DNA from: Polytrichum commune | Taxonomy: Eukaryota; Streptophyta; Polytrichopsida; Polytrichales; Polytrichaceae | Length of the DNA: 64,000 nucleotides | NCBI GenBank assembly: GCA_950295325.1 | Contig: OX485809.1 | Location: 35,965,081 to 36,029,080, forward strand | Direction: 5' to 3' | Shown: one piece after another, positions 23,826 through 34,039 of the stretch | Numbering within the stretch: the first letter of the stretch is position 1 | Layout: the number at the start of each line of letters is the position of its first letter | Translations under genes and position numbers: made by a program | Notes under the pieces: generated by a model | What the model was told of the DNA's origin: nothing | Databases searched by the model: none | The model's input: only the letters and a program-made list of their open reading frames with translations

Positions 23826-24320
23826 CAATGTTATGAATATGGGTTGAGAGAATGCTCCCTTTGGAAATTTACAATAACTTTAGAACTTGGAAATAAATTG
23901 TGTTCTTTTTATTATACATTGTGAGATCAATTTTCAGATCGGCGAAAAAGCACTCATGTATCACACATGTACTACACTTATGCGAAACTGCTTAGTTATA
24001 AATAATAATAAAAATGGGTATATCTGCTCTAAGTTCATCTTCACATACTCATTATGTGTCTTGGAACCAACACATGATGAGTTAAATACACACTAACTTG
24101 GTTGTAGTGTAGACATATCCATTTCTAAAAAGTTGAGCAATTTTGCATAAGTGTAGTGCATGTGTGATATTGGAGTGATTTTTTACATGTGTGAAAATTG
24201 ATATCACAACATTCAATAATAAAATCACAATTCATTTCCATGCTTTGAAATTATTGTAAATTTTCAAAGGCAAGATTTTCTTCCAACCCATATTCACAAC
24301 ATAGGTCAACCTATTTCCGA
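23826..24320. repeat. Long inverted repeat, arms about 200 bp
   Basis: The left arm (about 23826-24035) and right arm (about 24110-24320) pair through TTGGAAATTTACAATAA / TTATTGTAAATTTTCAA and TTATGCGAAACTGCTTAG / related right-arm text. The pairing includes many mismatches. The left-arm sequence recurs once, unpaired, at 31480-31690. Confidence 0.75.
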
Positions 24321-24699
24321 TATTAAGTGGGAGACGGAAACTTGGGAATAATTAGTGCCCTTTTCAAGGAACCCAAATCCGTGCCCCTTTTTAACTTAGT
24401 TTTTTTTCCCATCATAGTGAATGGGACAACTACGTGTGTGATTCTTCATGGCTTTTCCATCACATGAGAAAATCATAGCTACATGTGTCGCAATTCACAC
24501 CTTTAGGGGATTGTATGTATTTGTATTGGGGGGGGGGACTGGAAATTGGTTTGTCTACTCTAAATACCCTCATCATATGTCTTTAATCCAACACCTTGGC
24601 CAACCAATCATAGCAAAAGAATAAGAAGGAATTTTCTTGTCCTTAAAACCATGCCTATATTGTCATGTTTAGAACAATTTCTTTAGGTACGTGCCTCTC
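24321..24699. repeat. Repeat flank shared with 31300-31470
   Basis: AGTGCCCTTTTCAAGGAACC and the text around the TCACATGA/GTGATGGAAAA blocks recur in reverse orientation at 31300-31470. A 10-base G tract lies at 24528-24537. The two stretches probably belong to one larger element with the inverted repeat to the left. Confidence 0.55.
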
Positions 24700-24846
24700 C
24701 ATAACATTATTCAAATCTATAACAGTGTTCCATGGGACTAATAATATTATGCAAAATATTCCCCACATTCAGACTAAATGTGGGGAATATTTTGCATAAC
24801 ATTGTTAGTCCCATGGAACATTGATATAGATATGAATAATGTTATG
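24700..24846. mobile_element. Fold-back MITE, CATAACATTATTCAA family, 147 bp
   Basis: Almost the whole element is one hairpin: arms of about 68 bp flank a short loop near 24770. It starts CATAACATTATTCAAATCTA and ends TGAATAATGTTATG. It has the same length as 42121-42267. No coding content. Confidence 0.85.
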
Positions 24847-26855
24847 TCCCTTGTAAGTGATTCTAAATTTCCTACATGGAGATGGGCTTCTCCCCTCCCT
24901 TGCTAGTTTAGTGCATTGGGAACTTTGGAAGCCCTAGGACCCTATTTTTTGAATTTGTGCCCTAAAGCTCGACAAAAGGATGCCCCCATGGTAACATGAC
25001 AACGCAACTTAACATTTATAGGAAAATAATTTATCCAATTATGACAAGGTGCACATGGTTAAGGGAAGTCCTTCATTTACTTTGCTACGATTGGTTTGTA
25101 AATAGTTTAAACTTTATGACGATGTCTCTCTCTATATATATATCTATCTTAAGGATATGGATGTAAGTTATGATAGACTATGTGCAAAGAGAAATTTGTC
25201 AAATAAAATTATTTTTGCTACTCATGAGACAAGTAAAGATAGTTGATTACAATGTTTACATACATTTGAAGTACTTCATAATGGCTCTAAACTATTATTC
25301 CACGAATAACACTGTAAATATGGTGATGACGGGATATAGTTGGGACATGATTCACAAAAACAAAATCATCTTTGTTGTTCTTGATAAGTAGCAAAAAATA
25401 AAAAATAAAAAAGTTTTATTGAGCGCATTTAAGTGAAATTTTTCATAATGAAAATTTTGTATGGAAATCTCTAAAATCTAAATGTAATTATTAACATGAG
25501 AATAAATCAAATGTGACCTAGATTTTTTTTTTTTTCAAAATTCATGTCAAGAAAGAAGATGTGCAAGATAATTATAAGAAATAAGAGAAAGGAGGTGACT
25601 TGAAGAAACAACTTAGTGTTTAATGTAATATTAATAAATACTGTATTACCATAAATTTAAATATTATTCTCAAAACCAACAGAAGTAATAAGATGTAATA
25701 GAGTAGGAGGGAAAAAAACATATTTCAAATAAGAAGATAATGTGCAAAGATTTGTACTTTAAAATTATTTAAATTATTTAAAAAAAATCTTAAGGAAGAT
25801 GAAAAAACAAACTGATATCATAAACAAAACTTTCTCCCACCAAAAAACACGAAGGTCAAGAATATGAGCAACAAAACACTTATAATGAAGAAGAAGATTA
25901 GTAAAATAATAATAGAAGAATATCGGAAATAAATGGCTCATTGAGAGAGTAGGCTTCTTAAGGCTACTTTTGAGATTTCCGATTTATGAAAATTCATTTA
26001 CTAATTCAAGATTAGGCACATGGAACTAATTAAAGGTGCAACATTTGTATGTTGTGGTTTATCAATTATAGAATAAACATGTTTAGATGGCACCCTGTCA
26101 GTGACACATATCATGTCGTACCACATGGCCTCCCAATGTAGTCATATTGTTATAATGCCTACAATAGGAAATTCATTTACAATTTGTGGCTTAGGGTAGC
26201 CTATATTATTCTTCCAGACTTTTTGTCTCATTTCCTACGTAACTCTCCACACAAATTTATGTGAGTTCCACCTTGTTATTCCATTCTCTCAATTTATTTC
26301 ACATCAAAATCACCTATCAAATCTTGAGGTTAAAATTATGTTTTTTTAAAATAAAAAATCAAAATCTATCACATGATATGTACTATGTATGATTTCACGT
26401 GTAATTATATATTTGCATTCACTTTGTATGTCTTCCATAAAATGGCGACATATGCTGCTCTTTAATTTCATAACAACATTTCCATATTTGTGGAGAGTCA
26501 CAACTCATGCTAGTGTTCACCTCACAACTCTCAATAGTTCATCCCATATGAATTTCGCCGCAGAGGTGGAATGCGTTATTCCATTGTCCCAGCTAGCTTT
26601 TTCACCTTGCCTCCACCAAATTCCATCCGTTCTCTCCACTTGTATTTACAATTTCCATTGCAAGTATGCAATCAACTAGTGCACTTATGTTAGAATATGC
26701 TTGTATTAGAAAAACTCCTTATGCTAATGAAGGTGACTTAAGACTTTCATGAATGCATTGTTAAGAAACACATGCTGCAAATACACATGAGATCCAATAT
26801 CATGGTATCTTATTTGACAAGTATGGAAGAGTATATTATGTTGAGCAATGGTTCA
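24847..26855. other. AT-rich gene-free spacer
   Basis: No gene recognised. It holds short A and T runs and a TATATATA microsatellite near 25132. Frames of 73-96 codons (25170-25391, 26389-26679) lack domains. Confidence 0.4.
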
Positions 26856-27004
26856 TACATAGCACTATTCAGATTCACAACAATGTTCAATGGGAGTGAT
26901 AACATTTTATGTAATATTCCCATATATTCCCCACATTCATACTACATGAAATATTGTCAGTCCCACAGAACGTTGTTGTGAATCTGAACAGTGTCGTGTA
27001 TGTA
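26856..27004. mobile_element. Fold-back MITE, diverged copy
   Basis: Outer arms pair TACATAGCACTATTCAGATT with ATCTGAACAGTGTCGTGTA. The centre keeps ATTCCCCACATT and the GTCCCAC block of 24700-24846. The arms are more diverged than in the other copies. Confidence 0.65.
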
Positions 27005-27160
27005 AATGTAATAATGATCATGTATTAGGTATGTGGATATAGAAACTGGAAGGATTCAAGTCATAACATATAATCATAAAACATAGTAGAATACAATCTA
27101 ATAAAATATAAAATTTGAAAATGTGAAATTACATAAATGATAAAAATTGCTCAACATGCA

Positions 27161-27175
27161 TCTCTCTCTCTCTCT
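27161..27175. repeat. TC microsatellite
   Basis: About seven TC dinucleotides, upstream of the NAA50 gene. Confidence 0.8.
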
Positions 27176-27259
27176 ATCAAAAATAGGGCATGCTATACTA
27201 CCTTATAATAGATTCGTGACTTAAAGCGTTTAGGAAGTGAACTAAGTGATCACATCACA

Positions 27260-27522
27260 AGCGAGGCCATCCCCACCGCTCTCCATCCAACGCCCAAGAT
27301 CCCCTGCGCGGTGATAGGAGCGCTCACCTGCGCGAATTAGGGTTTATCGGCGTCGCTCCATCCACTCTGTTTTGCTCCGACACAGCATCACAAGCGATGA
27401 TCGCAGGTGCACCGAGTTAGGGATCGGATCAAGCGGGTTGATGCTTGGAGTTCCCGCTGTTCGGTTGAAAAAAACCGCGTCAAATTTGGAGTAGGGCAGC
27501 GCAAGAAAGAGGGAAAGAGAGG
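27260..27522 (+). promoter_or_regulatory. GC-rich promoter and leader of NAA50
   Basis: The base composition changes sharply to GC-rich here. A telobox-like TTAGGGTTTA lies at 27337-27346. Such boxes are common in promoters of plant growth and translation genes. No clear TATA box is seen, and the transcription start is not determined. Confidence 0.5.
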
Positions 27523-29499
27523 ATGGGAAGAGCACAGGACGCGTCGATCTCGTTTGATTCGGTGCGGGACAAGAATGTGATGCAGTTGCGGAAGCTGAAC
27601 ACGGCCATCTTTCCTGTCACCTACCAGGATAAGTTCTATACCGACGCCTTGACTTCAGGGGACTTCACTAAGCTTGGTAAGAGATTTTGGTTACCGTCGT
27701 GCAAGAGATTTAGGGCTTTTGAGGAGAAGAGATGATATGGAAGATGGATGGATGGATGGGGTTTCGTGCTATACTTATTATCTAGTGTGTAGTGTTTCTT
27801 TCATTGTCTTGTTACTGTGTTCCTGACTTTGGAATTCAAGACTCATTGGCTGAGGCCTATGTGATGGTGTATGGATGTCCAGCTACAATGACATAAGCTT
27901 GGGATCAATTGCCTGCCAATTGGAGAAAAAGATGGTTGTATGTAGTGTTTCGTACAATATCTTACTGTGTTCCTAACTTTCGGTTTCTAGTCTTATTGGC
28001 TGAGACCTATGTGCTTGTTTATGGATGTCCAGCTTACTACAATGACATATGTGTGGGATCGATTGCCTGCCGATTGGAGAAGAAAGATGATGGTAATGTG
28101 AGGCTGTACATCATGACGTTAGGAGTTCTTGCCCCTTATCGAAGACTGGGGATCGGTAAGTCCTCAGAATTTTGTGGCACAATCTTCAAATAAGTAAGGA
28201 AGATGGTCGTAAATCGTTACTTTCTCCGACTAGCCATCTTCTCCTAGGATATGAAACACTTCATTAGTACGAGATGGTTAACAAATCTAAATTGAGGCCG
28301 TAGCAGCTTCCTTATAATTGTTGGAGCTTACATAAATATATCTTATATATTCAAAATGAAGATTCTTGTGCTCATTAAATGATCATATAGGTCCGCCCTA
28401 TTTTGTTGACTATTGAGCCTAGAATGGTTAACATTTTGATCACGGAGTCCAATATCTTTTAAACACATGTCTTTCGGTGTATGTTCTTGGATGGACACCC
28501 TAACCACACACCACTCAAATATAGATGTCCAATCAAGATAAGTAACAAAATTTGGCATGTCTGCCATGGTAGTTACTTCTAAACAGTCCTCTTTCGAGGT
28601 TCTTGTTGAGAACGGCCTCCATAGTCTATAATTTATGTAGAGCTGGTCCAATCAGGGTTACCACGGACATGTGCTTGTGTGTCAACGATTGAATTCATGT
28701 GTCTGATGGGCAGTTAACGCTAGGCAGCTTTATGTGCAGTGGGCTGATGAGTATGCACATGTTGCATTCCATTAGGCATCTTCTGTCTGTTCAACAGGAT
28801 GTAGGTTTGTGTGCCTTATAGTGAAATAAAAGGTGTTAAGGTGGTTTTGTGTAAGAATTTGGGAGGGGTTGTTGGTGACATGCAGTAGATTGTCAGACTG
28901 AGAAATATGGAGTCCTTCAGAGCTAGGTCAAGAGTCCAAGATTTTACACTCAGAAGGAAATCCAGTGTGCTCTTGCTCCACCTGGAAACCATCATTGTTT
29001 TCAGATGGTAGGATACTTTCAGGCTTGGTCATTTGTATCCTCTTTCAGCAAATCTGTTCACAGGCAAATTTGTGACAAATTGTGTTGACACAAATGCATT
29101 AGTGCAGTTTAGGGTTTATATGTGACTGCATAAACTATGGTGAGTCACCTCAATGTCTGTGTTAATGTTAAGTGACATTAAACCAGTATTAATGTGCAGT
29201 TTTGTGTGTTGTGATCATTTGGCTTCTTGTTACTGATGGTTCTCTTAATTGTTCCTTGATGCCCCTCAGGTTCAAAGCTGCTGAAGAATGCCTTGGATCT
29301 TTGCAACGGAGATTCGGACATTGTGGAGGTCTATCTGCATGTGCAAATCAACAATGATGAGGCCATAGAGTTCTATAGGAAATATGGTTTTGAGATCACT
29401 GACACTATACAGAATTATTACAAGCGTATTGACCCTCCCCACTGCTATGTTTTGTCGAAGAATTTAGTACCTGCAGGTAAGTCAAGTGTGTCATCATGA
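27523..29499 (+). CDS. NAA50: N-alpha-acetyltransferase 50 (NAA50, NatE catalytic subunit)
   Basis: The exons are 27523-27676, 28033-28155 and 29270-29499, with GT-AG borders and consistent phases, giving 168 residues (Arabidopsis about 164, human 169). The enzyme is a GNAT-fold transferase that moves acetyl from acetyl-CoA to protein N-termini, classically Met followed by a hydrophobic residue, and associates with the ribosome-bound NatA complex. Visible landmarks: FPVTYQDKFY (30-39, peptide-binding loop), YYNDICVGSIACRLE (53-67), LYIMTLG with Tyr77, the acetyl-CoA motif RRLGIG (88-93, RxxGxG), YLHV with His116 (matching the catalytic Tyr/His pair of human NAA50), FYRKYGFEITDT, and NYYKRIDPPHCYVLSKNL. 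The stop at 29497-29499 lies just past a strong GTAAGT. Splicing there to 30413 would give a different tail. Confidence 0.92.
27789..28093 (+). repeat. Tandem duplication copying the start of NAA50 exon 2
   Basis: TGTAGTGTTTC starts at 27789 and again at 27941, a period of 152 bp. The second unit carries the real splice acceptor and the first ~60 bases of exon 2. The first unit carries a decayed copy of the same exon start (from about 27882). Its equivalent of YYNDICVGS has lost bases and, in the exon reading frame, meets TAA at once. Confidence 0.85.
28335..28585 (+). repeat. Dispersed repeat (CTATTGAGCCTAGAATGG), copy 4, in NAA50 intron 2
   Basis: It lies in the intron between exons 2 and 3. 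It shares GAAGATTCTTGTGCTCATTA, GACTATTGAGCCTAGAATGG and TTTTAAACACATGTCTTT with 22170-22440. Confidence 0.7.
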
Positions 29500-30412
29500 C
29501 ACCCTGAGCAATTCTCAGTATTATTTTTTCTCTGACCTCATTCTTTTGAGTTCTGTAAAGTTTGAAACAACTGCTGTAGCTGATTAAGATTGGTGGAGTG
29601 CCAAAGGTCTCCATAACTATGAATCAAATGGCTATTTTTACTTTCAAAAGGCCTTGAGATACTTCCAGAAATATGTCTTAGTATCTGTTGTCATCATTGT
29701 TATGCTTGACCAATATTATTTGAAGCTGTTTTGCGAGCACCCTATGGTCTTTGTTTAGAAAAAACTTTCTTTTTCATGTCCATTGAAGTGGTCTACTATG
29801 AATGCAAGCACAATCTGGAGCATGTCACTAAAGATTTACCCCTGTTTATCATCTGGTTCGGCTTTACTTCTGTGTGGTTGTGGGTTGGAGGATCATGAAT
29901 TCTTAACTCTTGACAACAAGGTCCAAGACACAAGACGCTTGCAGCTCATTTGGATTAGCAGCTGCTTGTACCTAAAACTACAACATAGTAATTGCATGAC
30001 CCATATGATCTTGCATAGGTATTTTATGGATGTTTGTCCATCTGCCTATCAATGTTTGTTAACGCTTAAGATGGACTAATTGTCCCAAAACAGGCCCTTG
30101 TCATCGAAGTATTGGATCTTGCAAACATATATTACCTCCAAGCAAATTTGTTATATATATATACAATGTTTCATTTTAATCTATATGTAGCTGTTCAGAT
30201 TGTCTAAGGTACTGAGGCCTTAAAGCAAACACTTTAATAAGCTTTTTGTATTTCAGAAAGGTTAAGTAGCTTGGAAAGTTTTCAAAAAAAATCCATAGAT
30301 TAGCAAATCTATATGGAGTCTACAAAATAAATTATTATTATTGTTTTTTTTGAAACTTTGAAATTTTGATAAATCATATGCAACCTACATAAATTCTAAA
30401 AGTTGTCTTCAG
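29500..30412. other. NAA50 downstream flank or intron
   Basis: This is probably the 3' untranslated region, or an intron if the last exon at 30413 is used. A 98-codon frame at 29783-30079 shows no domain. Confidence 0.4.
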
Positions 30413-30531
30413 GAAAGAGTCTTTACTCTCAACTAGGGCAGTCTATTGATGTTGGGTTGCTACGTGAGAAGCACCACAATATTAGCCTTGTTGCAGGTGA
30501 GGATCTTCCATTAGACGAAGGTGTTGTATAA
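30413..30531 (+). CDS. Possible alternative last exon of NAA50
   Basis: Exon 3 contains CCTGCAG followed by GTAAGT at 29477. The segment starting at 30413 is preceded by TTGTCTTCAG. Joining the two keeps the frame open for 38 codons (Lys-Ser-Leu-Tyr-Ser... to Glu-Gly-Val-Val) and ends at TAA 30529-30531, giving a ~200-residue protein. The fit of donor, acceptor and phase is suggestive. The family does not need such a tail, so this is an alternative, not the main call. Confidence 0.3.
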
Positions 30532-30598
30532 ATGGATATGTTTATATCATTATTTACAACAACTTACTTTATGGCACCATTGCACTCACTTCTTAATA

Positions 30599-30720
30599 GC
30601 TTAAGAATTAATAATGAGTGCTACCAAGGGGAATGTGTTACTTTTAGACCTCAATACAACTTAAAGATTTAATAATAAGTGTTACCAAAGGGAAGGTGTT
30701 ACTTCAAGGCCTCATCACCT
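30599..30720. repeat. Short tandem duplication, period about 60 bp
   Basis: Two diverged units share AATAATRAGTGYTACCAARG and GGTGTTACTT...CCTCA text. Confidence 0.6.
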
Positions 30721-31289
30721 TATCGTCTTCAAAAGCTTGACCATCAAATAATGTTCATGTCTATTTTCAATACCTCATGAAGTGTTCACAAATAAAAAGG
30801 CAATTTGATAGTTCAATCACTACAAGCTTATTTAACCTATGCTTGCAACTTTCCACCAATCTTACCAAGTTTCTCACCAAAACATCATTCAAACTTACCA
30901 AAAATCAATAATAATAGTAATAAAAAACAAAAATAGCAAAGAGCTCCAATATATATATACTCGACACTCAAGTGTCTACTTTCATATGTAACTATTGTAG
31001 GCTTTGCTAGGTTGAGAACAAGAACAAATTTGTATAGGTTGATATTGGTCAACTACCTAAATCAAAACAAAAAAAACACCATGGATGCGTTTTATATTAT
31101 ATAGTTGGATTTGTGCAAGTTTAAGAGGAATCCTACAACAAATCAAAGAAATCATTATTTGGATATCATTTGCCACATATATTGTAAAGGTTAATACTAT
31201 TTTTTTAAATGTGTAGGTGATTGAAAACAAACACCTCTATTAGAATAGACAAGTCCATTTTCAATAACCCCCACCCCTCCCAATCTTAA
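30721..31289. other. AT-rich gene-free spacer
   Basis: It contains short TATATA runs near 30951. Nothing else is recognised. Confidence 0.4.
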
Positions 31290-31700
31290 TATAAAGAGTC
31301 CCTTAAAGTCATGAAGTTCCACACGTGTAGTTGTCATGTTCTAACGTGATGGAAAAAACCGAGAAATTTCACTTACGTTGCTGTCACGTTTAGCATGATG
31401 GAAAAAAGTAAGTTGAAAAGGCATGGAGTTGGGTTCCTTGAAAAGGGCACTCATTGTACTCGAGTTTTTGTCTCCTAATTATTGAAAATAGGTAGACCCA
31501 TGTTGTGAATATGGTCAGGAGAGAATCTTTCCTTTTTGAAAATTTATAGTAATTTCAAGACTTGGAAAAAAATCATGATTCTTTTTGATGTCAAACGTTG
31601 TGATATCAATTTCCAGGCTTGTGAAGATTCACTCCAATATCACACCCGTATTACACCTATGCGAAATTGCTTAAGTTATCGGAAATGGGTTTGTCTACTC
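31290..31700 (-). repeat. Dispersed repeat shared with 23826-24500
   Basis: The segments around GGGCACTCATTGTACTCGAG, TGTTGTGAATATGG, AAAATTTATAGTAATTTCAA and TTACACCTATGCGAAATTGC match the 24-kb long inverted repeat and its right flank. Only one arm is present here. Confidence 0.65.
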
Positions 31701-31746
31701 TAGATGTTCAGGTGGTGAACATCCTCATAATCAAGATGTACCTAAT

Positions 31747-32332
31747 GTGGAAGATGTAGAGGTGTTGGTTTTAGGTCGTTGTCATGAAAAGGGGAACGGC
31801 TTTGTCCGGTGTTCCGTGTGGTCCATGCTATCCAACTTTGACAACGTGAGTAAGCGGCGACGAACGAATGCACTCCGCGTCCCCGTTGACAAAACGTCAT
31901 CGACACTTCATCCATCCTCACTCGTCTCCTTCTTAATCTTCTTAAGTTTCTTGGCCTCACTGGGAACCCATCACTCTCGCCGACGTAGCGACCGGAATTG
32001 AGGAACTCGCCTAGGAAGCGTAGAGAGCAATGCGTTGCGTTACAACAGTTTTGATAATCAGCGGAATGGATTTTGTCTTTCCTTAAAACAGGAGCATCCG
32101 CTGGACGTGACGATCTGTTTTGCAAAATTTGACTCATCGGTCTCCATGTGCATCTATCTATTGGAAAGACGGAGCTCTTGTAGTTCCGGGAGCATTGTAG
32201 TTTCCGAAGAGGAGGAAAGGATGGAGGGACATTTACCAATAGCTGTAATTGGAGATTCTACAGTGACGCGGCTGAGCTAGCAGCGGCTTGTGAAGTATGG
32301 AGAGAAATTAAATTTGAATTTGGTAGGTAGAG
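31747..32332 (+). promoter_or_regulatory. Upstream region and leader of the dolichol kinase gene
   Basis: A GC-richer stretch lies directly upstream of the kinase ATG. Several short upstream ATGs occur; the one at 32221 opens a 19-codon frame that ends before the main start. In the kinase frame a TAG at 32324-32326 lies just upstream of ATG 32333. A 165-codon frame on the opposite strand (31742-32239) has no known domain. Confidence 0.4.
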
Positions 32333-34039
32333 ATGAATTTTTCGTGGCTGAATTCACCGGTGTGCCAGGAAGCATCGGTGACAATTTTGATCGTGGGAAG
32401 GATCTTAATAGGTCTTCGAGGTACTTTCAACAACGAGGCCAAGGGTTTGATCTTTCTGACTGTGGTCTCCTTGTTTGTGGAAATCATTAGCAAGAATGGG
32501 AGGAAGCTGCAGTTTCTTAATTTTCGAGCTACTAAGACATCTGGTATTCTTCTTGGCTCGATCACCCTACCTCTTGTGATGGCTTCGCGGATGACACTAT
32601 TTATGAGAAAATCATTGCAAGAATCATCACAATTAGGGTTAGAGCGAGCTCGCATGGAGTTTTGGAGCTCAATCGCATGTAGTTTTGCTCTGTTGTTGCA
32701 GTTGGCAAGTTCGCTTACGAACAAGGTGGAAAGAGGAAAGAAGAGAAAGGATCGCAGTTGGGATGAAGGTTTGGTGATGACGATGACGATCCTTGGGGTT
32801 TTTATGGCTATCATCATGTTGCTTGTATGGCAGCTAGGGTTTCACACGAGGACAGTGTGGTATGGGTATGGTATGGGGATGGTGTGGTATGTCTCTCATG
32901 CACTTGGAAGTGCTGCTTTGTTTTACCATCTCCCACAAGCTTTCCCATCTTCGACATCCCCAGGAGAGGCTATGCTTGTATCCCATGGACTGTCACTCTT
33001 TATAGGCAACGCCTTGATTTTCAGCCTTCGGAAATTACTCCCTCAATTTGGGTTACAAGGAACTGAGGATCCTGTGGGTGCCATGGTGCAAGCAATAGTG
33101 TTGGGGATGCTCATGGTGCCATGGTTGTACACTTATTTATTGAACACCTTGTCTTTGAAAGCATTGGAAATGACAGGAAAGAAAGGAAAGATGTTGGAAT
33201 CTATTCCACAGGCTGCGGTGTTCTATTTCACGGTTCTAGTTGTAATATTCTGTGCCGCTCCAGCATGGTTACATACAGTTGCAGAGATTTCGGAACATCC
33301 CATTCTATGGATGTTGAGATATGTGCTCGATGAGCCGGGAGAGAGATTAGGGTTATGTGCGTACTGGATCCTGGTGATGGGTGTGTTCTCTCTGTTTTTG
33401 CATCAGATGGCTGTCAAGCAACAGGTGGCAAGGATCATGGTTCGAAAAGGATTCCATGTCTTGGCGGTGTTGATGTTTGTGCCTGCTTTGATGTTCCAAC
33501 ATGGATTCTTGCGGCTATCGTTTGCTCTTGCACTGGGAGTATTCGTGGTTGTGGAAACAGTTCGGATATGGAGAATTCCTCCGTTTGGTGAACAGGTCCA
33601 TGGATTTCTGAAGGCTTTCACTGACTCCCGGGATTCGGGTGTCCTGATTATCAGCCACTTCTCGTTGCTGTTGGGATGTGCCATCCCTGTGTGGCTGAGC
33701 TCAACCCTAAACCCTAAACCCTTGGCTGCTTATGCAGGGATTCTGAGTCTCGGGATCGGAGATACAATGGCTTCTGTGATAGGCTACAATTATGGATCCT
33801 TCCGTCTAAATAATTGGAGTAACAAGACTTTGGAGGGCACCATAGCTGGAATTTTGAGTACCATTGGAGCTTCTCTAATTCTATCCTTCTGTTACACAAC
33901 AACGCCGCCGGTGGGGAATTTTTGGTCGATTGTAATTGGTGCAACAGGTGCTGGTTTAGTCGAGGCATTCACATCCCAACTGGACAATGCCTTTGTTCCC
34001 ATCATTTTTTATGCACTCCTTTCTCTCTCTCAACCATAG
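32333..34039 (+). CDS. Dolichol kinase (EVAN/DOK1-like)
   Basis: This single uninterrupted frame of 568 codons matches the length of the Arabidopsis dolichol kinase EVAN as I recall it (about 569). The enzyme phosphorylates dolichol with CTP in the ER membrane, the last step in making dolichyl phosphate for N-glycosylation, GPI anchors and mannosylation. The protein has well over ten hydrophobic segments. The conserved C-terminal catalytic part is clear: RKGFHVLAVLMFVPALM (about 372-388), GDTMASVIGYNYG (476-488), NKTLEGTIAG (497-506) and VEAFTSQLDNAFVP (543-556), as in other CTP-dependent polyprenol kinases. Phytol/farnesol kinases share these motifs but are shorter and lack the long N-terminal membrane region. 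The N-terminus is less certain, because a spliced upstream exon cannot be excluded. The stretch at residues 458-463 is encoded by plant telomere repeats. Confidence 0.88.
   Translation: MNFSWLNSPVCQEASVTILIVGRILIGLRGTFNNEAKGLIFLTVVSLFVEIISKNGRKLQFLNFRATKTSGILLGSITLPLVMASRMTLFMRKSLQESSQLGLERARMEFWSSIACSFALLLQLASSLTNKVERGKKRKDRSWDEGLVMTMTILGVFMAIIMLLVWQLGFHTRTVWYGYGMGMVWYVSHALGSAALFYHLPQAFPSSTSPGEAMLVSHGLSLFIGNALIFSLRKLLPQFGLQGTEDPVGAMVQAIVLGMLMVPWLYTYLLNTLSLKALEMTGKKGKMLESIPQAAVFYFTVLVVIFCAAPAWLHTVAEISEHPILWMLRYVLDEPGERLGLCAYWILVMGVFSLFLHQMAVKQQVARIMVRKGFHVLAVLMFVPALMFQHGFLRLSFALALGVFVVVETVRIWRIPPFGEQVHGFLKAFTDSRDSGVLIISHFSLLLGCAIPVWLSSTLNPKPLAAYAGILSLGIGDTMASVIGYNYGSFRLNNWSNKTLEGTIAGILSTIGASLILSFCYTTTPPVGNFWSIVIGATGAGLVEAFTSQLDNAFVPIIFYALLSLSQP
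33705..33721 (+). repeat. Telomere-type heptamers inside the kinase coding region
   Basis: CCCTAAACCCTAAACCC lies in frame within the codons for the Thr-Leu-Asn-Pro-Lys-Pro-Leu stretch, just before the segment leading to the CTP-binding motif. Confidence 0.85.

Noticed and set aside
31742-32239. 165-codon minus-strand frame upstream of the dolichol kinase
   Set aside because: It is Arg/Ser/Pro-rich without a domain and lies across the leader of a gene on the other strand; best explained by GC-rich composition.
32308-32817. 169-codon minus-strand frame inside the dolichol kinase
   Set aside because: It is an antisense shadow of the 568-codon coding frame.
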